Assembly: GCF_043642205.1 (NCBI RefSeq)
Contig: NZ_JBHZSG010000003.1
Coordinates: forward strand, 1 to 64,000
Length of the DNA: 64,000 nt
Direction: 5' to 3'
Source: Thalassotalea_A litorea
GTDB lineage: Bacteria > Pseudomonadota > Gammaproteobacteria > Enterobacterales > Alteromonadaceae
Shown: positions 44,293-52,704 of the stretch, piece after piece
Numbering within the stretch: position 1 is the stretch's first letter
Layout: each line of letters starts with the position of its first letter
Position numbers and translations under genes: made by a program
The notes under the pieces: generated by a model
Databases searched by the model: none
Seen by the model: the letters and a program-made list of their open reading frames with translations, nothing else
What the model was told of the DNA's origin: nothing

Positions 44293-45408
44293 CTACACTT
44301 CCTTTATCTTGATTTTTCGCTCAGTGGACAATAAATCCGCTTTGGCACGTATTTTCTTTTCTAACTGGTCAACAATATCTGAATTATCGATGCGTTCTTT
44401 TTGACGCACACCATCGAGATAAAACCCACTCTTACGATTTGAACCGGTTAAGCCTAAATCAGAAACCGTTGCTTCACCAGGACCGTTGACCACACAGCCG
44501 ATAATAGAAACATCCATCGGTGTGAGAATATCTTCAAGGCGTTCTTCTAGCGCATTAACCGTAGAAATAACGTCAAACTCCTGACGCGAACAACTGGGAC
44601 AGGCGATAAAATTTATCCCGCGAGAGCGCAAACGCAATGATTTGAGGATATCAAATCCAACTTTGATTTCTTCCACCGGGTTCGCCGCAAGGGAAACTCT
44701 TAATGTATCGCCGATACCTTCAGCCAGCAGCATCCCCATTCCAACGGCGGATTTCACTGCCCCGGCACGAAAGCCCCCGGCTTCGGTGATGCCCAGATGT
44801 AAAGGGTTATTGATTTGCTTAGCGAGTAATCGGTAGGCGCCAACCGCCAGAAATACATCCGATGCTTTAACGCTGACTTTAAATTGATCAAAGTTCAGAC
44901 GATCGAGAATATCGACGTGTCGAAGCGCAGACTCTAACAAGGCTTCTGCCGTTGGCTCGCGATATTTTTCCTGTAAGTCTTTTTCCAAAGACCCACCATT
45001 AACACCAATGCGAATCGGAATGTTTTTATCCCGGGCAGCATCAACGACTGCTCTAATGCGATCTTCCCGACCAATATTTCCTGGATTGATCCGTAAACAA
45101 TCAACACCGTATTCGGCAACTTTCAAAGCGATCCGATAATCAAAATGAATATCCGCAATCAAAGGAACACGCACCTGTTGCTTGATTTGTTTAAATGCTT
45201 CAGCTGCATCCATGGTCGGTACGGATACACGGACTAAATCTGCACCAACATTTTCTAAGTCACGAATTTGTCGTACCGTAGCATCGACATCGGTGGTTAG
45301 GGTGTTAGTCATGGATTGAACCGAGATAGGCGCATCACCACCTACTGGTACATTACCCACCATAATTTGCGTGGATTTTCGACGTTTTATCGGATTTTCA
45401 GTAAACAT
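44293..45408 (-). CDS. ispG: 4-hydroxy-3-methylbut-2-enyl diphosphate synthase
   Basis: Penultimate step of the MEP isoprenoid pathway, converting MEcPP to HMBPP. 371 residues. TIM-barrel N-terminal domain and C-terminal [4Fe-4S] domain whose ligands are in ACPSCSRQEFD (Cys270, Cys273) and IIGCVVNGPGEA (Cys305), with the usual fourth Glu ligand downstream. It is located between rodZ (43 bp upstream) and hisS, the conserved order in gammaproteobacteria. Confidence 0.97.
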   Translation of the reverse strand: MFTENPIKRRKSTQIMVGNVPVGGDAPISVQSMTNTLTTDVDATVRQIRDLENVGADLVRVSVPTMDAAEAFKQIKQQVRVPLIADIHFDYRIALKVAEYGVDCLRINPGNIGREDRIRAVVDAARDKNIPIRIGVNGGSLEKDLQEKYREPTAEALLESALRHVDILDRLNFDQFKVSVKASDVFLAVGAYRLLAKQINNPLHLGITEAGGFRAGAVKSAVGMGMLLAEGIGDTLRVSLAANPVEEIKVGFDILKSLRLRSRGINFIACPSCSRQEFDVISTVNALEERLEDILTPMDVSIIGCVVNGPGEATVSDLGLTGSNRKSGFYLDGVRQKERIDNSDIVDQLEKKIRAKADLLSTERKIKIKEV

Positions 45409-45451
45409 GGGAGTCTATTAATTTAACGTGATAATTGCAGGCCGCCGGAAT

Positions 45452-46495
45452 TTACTCCGCAGCCTCTTCATCTATTGGCTCAGGAACGGTTAGTTTAGCA
45501 ATTTGACCGACTTTATATTGCGCCAGAGAAATTTCCTCGCCCTGATAGGTCATTTGCACCAGTTCCGGTTTACCCAAGGTAACACTAAATGGCGGCTTGC
45601 CAGTCAGTGTCATAACATAATCATTTTTCTTGATACCCCAGGCCAAGCGGTTACCGTCGGCATCAAAAATATTTACCCAGCAATCGCCGGTAAAGACAAA
45701 TTTTAACTCAGCCTTGGTTAACGCCAGTGGTTCCGAGCCTTGCTCTACACCTGGTACCTGTGCCGTCACCTCTGTTGATTGATCAGTTTCTGCAACACGA
45801 GCAACCGCGGCAAGATTAATTGGAGATATCGCCGTCTCTGGGGCGCTAAGTTCTGATTCTGCAACAGAATTAGGATCAACCGGTTCATTTTCATGTTCCG
45901 TTGGTGTGGTTGATACTGTGTCTGTTTGTTCGACAACCTCAGCTTCTTGCGGCACTGATTGTATCGAATCGGCATCGGAGACGAGCTCCATTGATTCTAA
46001 ACCGTCAGTCGCGGCATCTGATGATGCTTGCTGAATTTCAGCTGTCGGGGCCGACACGGTGGCAACAGGGTCGCTAGTATCTTCGAGAATAAAATGATAC
46101 GCAGAAAAGCCAAGCATCACAGTCGCCAGCACGGAACTTGTCACCATCAGCAGTTTGTTTTCTGCTTTTTTCGCAGTGCTTTGGGAAAAGCTTTTCATCT
46201 CATCACGCTGTTGACGAGCGACGCCCAGAGTTTCATAACTGGCAAGAATGTCCTTCTCGTCAATACCAAGAAACTTTGCATAATTGCGAAGGTAGCCACG
46301 AATAAACGTGCCCGGCGTACTCGCGTCAAAGGCTTCGGTCTCAAGTTCATTAACCAGGGCCAATCGAAAATTCAAATGGGTCGCCACGTCTTGCTGACTC
46401 AGACCTTTGGCTTCCCGGGCCTCCCGGAGCATTTGTCCCGGCCCTACTACTTCGATATCTTCGGTGATATCAATAGGTTGGTTTTGTTCGCTCAT
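45452..46495 (-). CDS. rodZ: Cell shape protein RodZ
   Basis: 347 residues. N-terminal cytoplasmic helix-turn-helix (about 18-85; AREAKGLSQQDVATHLNF) that binds MreB, one membrane helix (about 112-133), a long low-complexity Ser/Thr/Glu-rich periplasmic linker, and a C-terminal beta domain (about 262-345, DUF4115) with the pattern FTGDCWVNIFDADG. RodZ links the MreB cytoskeleton to the cell wall machinery. It is translated 19 bp after pilW and followed by ispG. Confidence 0.94.
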   Translation of the reverse strand: MSEQNQPIDITEDIEVVGPGQMLREAREAKGLSQQDVATHLNFRLALVNELETEAFDASTPGTFIRGYLRNYAKFLGIDEKDILASYETLGVARQQRDEMKSFSQSTAKKAENKLLMVTSSVLATVMLGFSAYHFILEDTSDPVATVSAPTAEIQQASSDAATDGLESMELVSDADSIQSVPQEAEVVEQTDTVSTTPTEHENEPVDPNSVAESELSAPETAISPINLAAVARVAETDQSTEVTAQVPGVEQGSEPLALTKAELKFVFTGDCWVNIFDADGNRLAWGIKKNDYVMTLTGKPPFSVTLGKPELVQMTYQGEEISLAQYKVGQIAKLTVPEPIDEEAAE

Positions 46496-46514
46496 AATAT
46501 GTTATTAACTCTGA

Positions 46515-47942
46515 TTATTTTTTAGGTCGGCTCAAGTGCAATACCTGACCGACTTCTATATTTTCATCAACTAAATCATTCCAACGACGCAAGGTACTAA
46601 TGGTGATGTTGTATTTCAGGGAGATCCGGTACAAGTTATCACCTTTAACCACCACATGCACGGGACCAGCGCTACTATTCGTCGCTGCGACCTTAGTTTG
46701 CTGTGCAGCAGACTTGGGTGGTTGCACCACTGAAGGTACAGTCACTGGTGGCTTAGCCGGCGTTTTATTGGTATTTGGGTCAACCACAGTCACCGATGCA
46801 ACGCTCGGTGTTTGAGTCTTGGGCTGACTCGTTTGTGTGTTACTCGCCTGGCTATTGTTTGCCAGAGTATTAGTCACCTGCGTGTTAGTCGCATGTGCCG
46901 GTTTTGTTTGTGGCACTGGCAAAGGCCTCGACGTTGGTAATGTTGAAGGTTTCGATGCCGGTGTTATAACGGCGGCAACTACGTCTGGGGCTTGCTCAAC
47001 ATTTAGCTTTTTATCGTCAGCCTGCTTACGAGTCGGTTTATTCGCAGAGCTAGGTTTAGTTTTAGCCGTGGTTATCGTTGTCGTGACTGGCTTTGATTTT
47101 GCCAAAATATACTGATGATAGCGTTCTGCCAAGGCATCTTCATCGATTACAGACAGGCCGTTATCCAGATATTTCACCGCTTCTGCCGAATCCGGAAACA
47201 TGTTGATTAACATATTTGCGTAGTTCTTAGCAATTTCGGTGTTACCCATATTCTCTTGGATCTTAAATGCTAATGCCATGGCTTGTGGGGTAAAACGGCG
47301 GGTCGCCAATTCAAAACGACTCATATACATGGCCGCCTGATCATAGTCCCCTTTCGCATAATTGAACTGGGCCAGTTGCAACAACCCTGAAGCACGATTT
47401 GGGTTGTGCGCTAAACTGCGTTCCAGAGCGTGCTCGGCCTTGGCAAAGTTATTAATTTTTAAGTGGCACAGGGCAATATTTTCGTAAGTCTGAGCGACTC
47501 TTAAATAGCTAGGTACGCGAATCGCGGCCTTAAAGTATTGCTCGGCTTCATTAACCCGTTGTTGACGACACAGAAATACACCAAAGTTATTTAATGTATC
47601 CGCATCGTTGTCTTCAATATCCAAAGCTTTACGGTAGGCATCTTCGGCTTGTTCGTTTTCCCCAACCACTTCGAAATAGTGGGCAAACGCGGTATAAACC
47701 TCTACAGATTTAGGCGCAAAGTCTCTTGCTCGCTCCAGATTAAATTTGGCCTGAGCCATATTGCCCATATTCAAATAACTCAAAGCCAGGGAGATTCGCG
47801 TTTTTGCTTTTTGTTCGTCATTCACGGCGCGATCAACGACGGGCTTTTCTTCTGCATAGTTTTGCGTAACGCAACCGCTCGTTGCAATTGCCGTCATAAA
47901 GCCCAACGTAATTGCGGAAAATATCTTCACTGATTTTTGCAT
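46515..47942 (-). CDS. pilW: Type IV pilus assembly lipoprotein PilW with C-terminal LysM
   Basis: 475 residues, almost twice the usual PilF/PilW length of about 250. N-terminal lipobox ATSGC (Cys24), then a TPR array (about 45-245) with the diagnostic ALDIEDNDADTLNNFGVFLC turn, needed for PilQ secretin assembly. A long Thr/Pro/Ala/Lys-rich linker (about 290-420) leads to a single LysM domain (about 427-472: HVVVKGDNLYRISLKY...GQVLHLSR). The LysM would tether the pilotin to peptidoglycan. It sits between rlmN and rodZ, the normal position. Confidence 0.88.
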   Translation of the reverse strand: MQKSVKIFSAITLGFMTAIATSGCVTQNYAEEKPVVDRAVNDEQKAKTRISLALSYLNMGNMAQAKFNLERARDFAPKSVEVYTAFAHYFEVVGENEQAEDAYRKALDIEDNDADTLNNFGVFLCRQQRVNEAEQYFKAAIRVPSYLRVAQTYENIALCHLKINNFAKAEHALERSLAHNPNRASGLLQLAQFNYAKGDYDQAAMYMSRFELATRRFTPQAMALAFKIQENMGNTEIAKNYANMLINMFPDSAEAVKYLDNGLSVIDEDALAERYHQYILAKSKPVTTTITTAKTKPSSANKPTRKQADDKKLNVEQAPDVVAAVITPASKPSTLPTSRPLPVPQTKPAHATNTQVTNTLANNSQASNTQTSQPKTQTPSVASVTVVDPNTNKTPAKPPVTVPSVVQPPKSAAQQTKVAATNSSAGPVHVVVKGDNLYRISLKYNITISTLRRWNDLVDENIEVGQVLHLSRPKK

Positions 47943-47972
47943 CTTCCTGCCCTTGTAGGGTTATTGTTTTAA

Positions 47973-49124
47973 TTACACCATTTTTACCGAAATCGCATCG
48001 CCTTGCATCTGTTTTTTTCCGGTACGCTTGGTTCGGTCCAATACGTCACCAGCAAGTTGACCACAGGCGGCATCGATGTCATCACCTCGGGTGCGTCGAG
48101 TAATGACAGTAAGCCCATAAGATTGCAACACTTTATCGAAACGATCGATACGAGAATTACTGGATCGTTTATACGGTGATCCCGGATATGGATTGAATGG
48201 AATAAGATTTACCTTACTCGGTGTACCTTCCAATACTTTCGCCAACTCATGGGCTTGATCGGTTGAATCATTAACGTGATCTATCATCACATATTCAACG
48301 GTAACCTGCTTGTTGGCTTTAGAACCTTCAATATAGCGGCGACTGGCCTCAAGAAAATCTTTCAATGGATACTTCTTGTTAATCGGTACAAGAACATCGC
48401 GCAATTCATCATTCGGCGCATGCACCGAGATGGCTAATGCACAGTCAATTTTTTCTTTTAGCATATCCAGAGCGGGAACCACACCTGATGTACTCACAGT
48501 CACCCGACGTTTAGACAGTCCATAAGCCAAATCATTGAGCATATTATCTAATGCTGGGATCAGATTTTTCATATTCAGCAGAGGTTCACCCATTCCCATC
48601 ATCACGATATTGGTAATCGGTCGGGTACCGGCGATACGAGTCGCGCCAATATCATTGGCAACACGCCAGACCTGGCCAATAATCTCCGACACCGACAGGT
48701 TGCGGTTAAAACCTTGTTGTGCAGTTGAGCAGAAAGAACATTCCAATGCGCAACCCACCTGAGACGATACGCACAATGTTGCCCGACCATTTTCAGGGAT
48801 CCACACCGTTTCCACTTCCTGACCACCTTCAAGCTTCAATGCGTACTTAATTGTACCGTCATTGGAAACTTGTTTTTGTGAGATTTCCGGTGCCTTGATT
48901 TCTGTCAAACGCTGCAGTTTTTGACGTAACACTTTATTGAGGTTCGTCATCTTTTCAAAGTCATCGTAACCAAAGTGATAAATCCACTTCATCACCTGAT
49001 CGGCACGAAACGGTTTTTCACCGATGCTGGCAAAGTACTCACGCATCATCTGGTGATCAAAATTCAATAAATTGACTTTGGACTGGTTTGCAGATTCCTG
49101 GATTTCTACTGGATTGGCGGACAT
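47973..49124 (-). CDS. rlmN: 23S rRNA A2503 / tRNA A37 methyltransferase RlmN
   Basis: Radical-SAM methyltransferase that modifies C2 of A2503 in 23S rRNA and A37 in some tRNAs. 383 residues from ATG 49124; this start puts CALECSFC at Cys125, 129 and 132, the same numbers as in E. coli, and so is preferred over the upstream start at 49169. The methyl-accepting cysteine is in AACGQLAGD near the C-terminus. It begins the rlmN-pilW-rodZ-ispG-hisS-yfgM-bamB-der block. Confidence 0.96.
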   Translation of the reverse strand: MSANPVEIQESANQSKVNLLNFDHQMMREYFASIGEKPFRADQVMKWIYHFGYDDFEKMTNLNKVLRQKLQRLTEIKAPEISQKQVSNDGTIKYALKLEGGQEVETVWIPENGRATLCVSSQVGCALECSFCSTAQQGFNRNLSVSEIIGQVWRVANDIGATRIAGTRPITNIVMMGMGEPLLNMKNLIPALDNMLNDLAYGLSKRRVTVSTSGVVPALDMLKEKIDCALAISVHAPNDELRDVLVPINKKYPLKDFLEASRRYIEGSKANKQVTVEYVMIDHVNDSTDQAHELAKVLEGTPSKVNLIPFNPYPGSPYKRSSNSRIDRFDKVLQSYGLTVITRRTRGDDIDAACGQLAGDVLDRTKRTGKKQMQGDAISVKMV

Positions 49125-49296
49125 TAAAATCTCGAACTCTCTGGTGGTAAAACGGGGTTTATTGTACACATTTTAAGCGTACCAAACAATTTTCAAGTGT
49201 TAGTAAACTGTAATGCTAGGTTATTATCTTGGTTATAAATTCATCAACATGTTGTTGCGAGTTTTTAACCATTTTTTTATAGACGTAGAAACGACA

Positions 49297-49330
49297 AAAG
49301 GATTTTACCATTAACCTGGTAAAATCCTTT
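49297..49330 (-). terminator. Terminator between ndk and rlmN
   Basis: Perfect 13-bp stem AAAGGATTTTACC / GGTAAAATCCTTT with an eight-base loop. On the minus strand it ends in CCTTTTG. It separates ndk from the rlmN block. Confidence 0.8.
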
Positions 49331-49338
49331 CTTAACCG

Positions 49339-49393
49339 CTAGAAGACATCCCTCTGGTATTCAACAATATGTGAATCTGGGAGCGACTTCTAG
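49339..49393 (-). repeat. Inverted repeat in the ndk 3' region
   Basis: CTAGAAG (49339-49345) and CTTCTAG (49387-49393) frame 41 bases that also contain shorter CCCT/GGG pairing, just before the terminator. May form a larger 3'-UTR structure. Confidence 0.45.
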
Positions 49394-49402
49394 TGACTCA
49401 AA

Positions 49403-49834
49403 TTAACGAGTACGTGGGCAGATTTCGTCGTCGCTGAAGAAGTAAGCAATTTCACGAGCTGCTGATTCAAGAGCGTCTGAACCGTGAACCGCATTCTCGT
49501 CGATAGACTCTGCGTAGTCGTGGCGTAAAGTACCCGCTAGCGCTTCCGCTGGATTCGTAGCACCCATGATTTCACGATTTTTAAGAACGGCGTTTTCACC
49601 TTCTAAAACCTGAACCATTACCGGACCAGAGGTCATGAAATCCACTAATGCACCAAAGAAAGGACGCTCTTTGTGCTCAGCGTAGAAACCTTCCGCTTTT
49701 TCACGGCTCAAGTGAACCATTTTTGAAGCAATGATTTTAAGACCCGCAGACTCAAAACGGTTGTAGATAGCGCCAATTGCATTTTTCGCAACAGCATCTG
49801 GTTTAACGATAGAAAAAGTACGTTCGATAGCCAT
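49403..49834 (-). CDS. ndk: Nucleoside diphosphate kinase
   Basis: Transfers the gamma-phosphate between nucleoside triphosphates and diphosphates. 143 residues, the normal size. The phosphohistidine is in NAVHGSDALESA (His117), with the nucleotide-binding KPDAV, FFGALVDFMTSGPVM and MGATNPAEA motifs. Monocistronic: a terminator follows and rlmN starts 278 bp downstream. Confidence 0.98.
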   Translation of the reverse strand: MAIERTFSIVKPDAVAKNAIGAIYNRFESAGLKIIASKMVHLSREKAEGFYAEHKERPFFGALVDFMTSGPVMVQVLEGENAVLKNREIMGATNPAEALAGTLRHDYAESIDENAVHGSDALESAAREIAYFFSDDEICPRTR

Positions 49835-49992
49835 GATAAGCCCTCAATAACTAGATATTAAAAATTGGCGCGAATTATAGACGAAAGGCAATGGAATTAC
49901 ATTAACTTTTTACCTTTGCCATTCTCCACCCTGTTAGCATCTCATCGTTAGCAAACAGCGTAGTTGAGTTTGGCCTTAAGTGGATTGCACAG

Positions 49993-50019
49993 ACAAAAAA
50001 AGGAGCCCGAAGGCTCCTT
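49993..50019 (-). terminator. Terminator after amt
   Basis: AAGGAGCC / GGCTCCTT stem with a four-base loop, followed on the minus strand by a run of seven T. It ends the glnK-amt operon about 30 bp after the stop. Confidence 0.92.
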
Positions 50020-50049
50020 ATACGTTAACTAACTAAGTGTTTCTTTACA

Positions 50050-51294
50050 TTAGTTTTTAAGAGATACAAACTCTGGATACGCTTCAACACCACAGTCAGA
50101 CTTATCAACACCGTTATATTCTTGTTCATCACTAACACGGATACCAACGGTTTTCTTAAGAAGCATCCATACCACGAAGCTGGCCGCGAATACCCAAGCG
50201 AAGATTACTGCTGCACCGTATAGTTGCGCACCGAAGGTTGCGTCGCCATTGCTAAATGGTACGGCCATCAAACCGAACAAACCAACAACACCGTGAACAG
50301 AGATAGCGCCTACTGGATCATCAATCTTCAATTTGTCGAAGGTTACGATAGAGAAGACAACTAACACACCACCTAAAGCACCAACCAAAGAAGCAAATAG
50401 TGGTGATGGAGATAATGGATCAGCGGTGATAGCAACTAGACCAGCTAATGCACCATTAAGAATCATAGTAAGGTCAGCTTTGCCCCAAATCGCTTTGTTA
50501 AGCAACAAGGCTGCAACCGCACCAGCAGCAGCAGCTGCGTTGGTGTTTAAGAAGATTTGACCAACAGCCGTCGCGTTTTCAGCGTCAGACACCATTAGCT
50601 GAGAACCACCGTTAAAACCGAACCAACCCATCCATAGGATGAAGGTACCTAAGGTTGCTAGTGGCATGTTAGAACCAGGAATTGGGAAAATCTCACCGTT
50701 TTTGCCGTACTTACCTTTACGAGCGCCAAGTAATAGTACACCAGCTAACGCTGCGGCAGCACCTGCCATGTGAACGATACCAGAACCGGCAAAGTCAGAG
50801 AAACCTGCTTCAGAAAGGAAACCGCCACCCCAAGTCCAGTAGCCTTCAACTGGATAGATAACACCGGTTAAAACAACGGTAAAAATAAGGAAAGACCATA
50901 GTTTCATACGCTCAGCAACCGCACCAGATACGATGGACATTGCTGTTGCTACGAAAACTACCTGGAAGAAGAAGTCCGACTCAAGAGAGTGATCAGCATC
51001 ACCCGCCTGGGTACCAATCAAGCTTCCAAATGATGGTAAAATTCCGCCTTCAGGGTTATCAACATACATAATGTTGTAACCAATCAACAGGAACATTACA
51101 CAGGCAATTGAATAAAGACAGATATTCTTAGTCAGAATTTCCGTGGTGTTTTTAGAACGTACCAGACCAGCTTCCAGCATGGCAAAACCTGCCGCCATCC
51201 ACATGACTAGTGCGCCTGAAATTAAAAAGTAAAATGTATCTAGTGCAAATCTCAATTCGGAGACTGTTGTTGATACTGATGCTAACTCTTCCAT
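50050..51294 (-). CDS. amt: Ammonium transporter
   Basis: 414 residues with about eleven membrane helices, Amt family. Characteristic segments are MAAGFAMLEAGLVRSKN near the N-terminus, GGFLSEAGFSDFAGSGIVHMAGAAAAL carrying the first pore His, FGFNGGSQ, and the second pore His in SVHGVVGLFG. GlnK blocks such channels when nitrogen is rich. It lies 13 bp downstream of glnK, giving the standard glnK-amt pair under a sigma-54 promoter. Confidence 0.96.
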   Translation of the reverse strand: MEELASVSTTVSELRFALDTFYFLISGALVMWMAAGFAMLEAGLVRSKNTTEILTKNICLYSIACVMFLLIGYNIMYVDNPEGGILPSFGSLIGTQAGDADHSLESDFFFQVVFVATAMSIVSGAVAERMKLWSFLIFTVVLTGVIYPVEGYWTWGGGFLSEAGFSDFAGSGIVHMAGAAAALAGVLLLGARKGKYGKNGEIFPIPGSNMPLATLGTFILWMGWFGFNGGSQLMVSDAENATAVGQIFLNTNAAAAAGAVAALLLNKAIWGKADLTMILNGALAGLVAITADPLSPSPLFASLVGALGGVLVVFSIVTFDKLKIDDPVGAISVHGVVGLFGLMAVPFSNGDATFGAQLYGAAVIFAWVFAASFVVWMLLKKTVGIRVSDEQEYNGVDKSDCGVEAYPEFVSLKN

Positions 51295-51307
51295 TATTAT
51301 CTCCTAC

Positions 51308-51646
51308 TTATAGTGCAGCTACATCGAGTTCACCGGTACGAATACGTACCGCTTTATCCAGGTCATAAACGAAAATCTTACCGTCACCAATTTTGCCAGT
51401 GTGGGCAGATTTGGTGATCGCTTCGATGATGCGATCGGCATCTTCCGCTTTAACCGCGATTTCAAGTTTTACTTTCGGTAAGAAGTCAACCTGGTACTCA
51501 GCACCGCGGTATAACTCGGTGTGACCTTTTTGACGACCAAAGCCACGAACTTCACTTACAGTCAAACCTTCGATACCTACTTCGGAAATTGCTTCACGAA
51601 CATCATCGAGTTTGAATGGTTTTATTATTGCGTTGATTAATTTCAT
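51308..51646 (-). CDS. glnK: Nitrogen regulatory protein P-II (GlnK/GlnB)
   Basis: 112 residues. The uridylylation site is Tyr51 in the T-loop (ELYRGAEYQVDFLPK), with the C-terminal GDGKIFVYDL and VRIRTGE segments binding ATP and 2-oxoglutarate. Location with amt and a sigma-54 promoter indicates GlnK rather than GlnB. It senses 2-oxoglutarate and ATP/ADP and controls Amt. GGGGG precedes the ATG. Confidence 0.96.
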   Translation of the reverse strand: MKLINAIIKPFKLDDVREAISEVGIEGLTVSEVRGFGRQKGHTELYRGAEYQVDFLPKVKLEIAVKAEDADRIIEAITKSAHTGKIGDGKIFVYDLDKAVRIRTGELDVAAL

Positions 51647-51677
51647 TTCGCCCCCTATTAAAAGTTAGTGCTACTGT

Positions 51678-51694
51678 TACAAGTGCCGTGCCAA
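51678..51694 (-). promoter_or_regulatory. Sigma-54 promoter of glnK-amt
   Basis: TTGGCACGGCACTTGTA matches the -24/-12 consensus TGGCAC-N5-TTGCW with only the C of TTGC changed to T. It lies 31 bases before the glnK start codon. Confidence 0.85.
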
Positions 51695-51751
51695 CTTTTA
51701 ATTTCCCAGTAATTATGGGGAGTAGCGAGATATTGGGATTTGCCCGATTTA

Positions 51752-51772
51752 TTGCGCACCATAATCGTGCAA
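51752..51772 (-). promoter_or_regulatory. NtrC-like site 1
   Basis: A near-palindrome, on the minus strand TTGCACGATTATGGTGC followed by GCAA, close to the NtrC consensus TGCACC-N5-GGTGCA. It is about 60 bp upstream of the sigma-54 promoter, where an enhancer would be expected. Confidence 0.7.
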
Positions 51773-51787
51773 TAAAAGTGCAATCGA

Positions 51788-51807
51788 TGTGCAACACTCT
51801 GGTGCAA
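51788..51807 (-). promoter_or_regulatory. NtrC-like site 2
   Basis: On the minus strand TTGCACCAGAGTGTTGCACA, a second degenerate NtrC-type dyad, spaced about 36 bp (center to center) from the first, on the same side of the helix by rough count. Confidence 0.6.
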
Positions 51808-51948
51808 GAGCCCAACGGGCGAGCTGGCAGGTTTCAGGCTTCAGAAAAACCCACAGCATCTTTTGCTATGACACCTTGACACCTTTAGTCACCTTTGAAC
51901 GTCGAGACTAAGCCTCAGATCTCAGCAAACGCGTTTCTATAGATTGCT

Positions 51949-51985
51949 ATCGAGAACATATCCAGGAATGGAATGCATTCTCGAT
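51949..51985 (-). repeat. Hairpin downstream of the hydrolase gene
   Basis: ATCGAGAA / TTCTCGAT, 8 bp with a 21-base loop, between the hydrolase stop and the NtrC sites. No T-tract. The rest of 51808-52005 shows nothing coding. Confidence 0.4.
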
Positions 51986-52005
51986 GGCATGCTTTAACGA
52001 GTTGA

Positions 52006-52680
52006 TTAACGGCGCAATAATTGAGTGATTTTACTGTCATTTGGTTTATAAGGTGCGACGCCAAGTGCTGAGCGTCCCAATTTATCCACCAGTTTGATAA
52101 CGTCTTTGGAATACACCATGGAGGTATGGGTTTGTTGCACCAAAATATGCTCGGACATGCCTTCGATACGGGTTTCTTCAACACTCACCGTACCATCAGA
52201 GTCTTCTACGCCATCACGCCAAACTCGGTCTAACAATGGCCGAGCACCGATTTTCAAGTTACCCGCGATGGAAATCAGTTTATTGGGCAGATCCCATTCA
52301 GGTTCATAATGACTCGGTAATAAACCAAATTGTGGCGAAGACCCAAGCATGCCTTGAATATTCAGCTTTGCCAAATCCTCAGCAATTGTTGCCCCTTGAT
52401 GCGGTGTCCCTAAGGTAATAACCAAAGGGACTGTATCCGGTGCGATTTTACGGTGCTTGAGAAAATCCCGGATCACCAGACCACCAAGCGAGTGCCCGAC
52501 CATAATCACCGGCCCCTGCCCTACCGATTCTTGCAACGCATCAAATAATACTTCCTTATCGGAACTGGTGCTCGGGTAAGATAAATTATCGACATCCCAG
52601 CCAAACTTTTCTAATCGTAGCGCCATAGGCGCCATGATCAATCGGTTCATAAACAATCCGTGTAATAATACTATTTTCAT
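52006..52680 (-). CDS. Alpha/beta hydrolase (lipase-like) after the RND operon
   Basis: 224 residues from ATG 52680. Begins MKIVLLHGLFMNRLIM with the oxyanion HG motif. Nucleophile is in VGHSLGGLVI (Ser64), and VITLGTPHQGA is typical of triacylglycerol-lipase-like proteins. The C-terminal His is within HTSMVYS. No signal peptide. It starts 24 bp after the RND permease stop on the same strand, so it may be the third gene of that operon. Substrate unknown. Confidence 0.8.
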   Translation of the reverse strand: MKIVLLHGLFMNRLIMAPMALRLEKFGWDVDNLSYPSTSSDKEVLFDALQESVGQGPVIMVGHSLGGLVIRDFLKHRKIAPDTVPLVITLGTPHQGATIAEDLAKLNIQGMLGSSPQFGLLPSHYEPEWDLPNKLISIAGNLKIGARPLLDRVWRDGVEDSDGTVSVEETRIEGMSEHILVQQTHTSMVYSKDVIKLVDKLGRSALGVAPYKPNDSKITQLLRR

Positions 52681-52704
52681 CTCAATTAAACCGTCCAACC
52701 AAAA

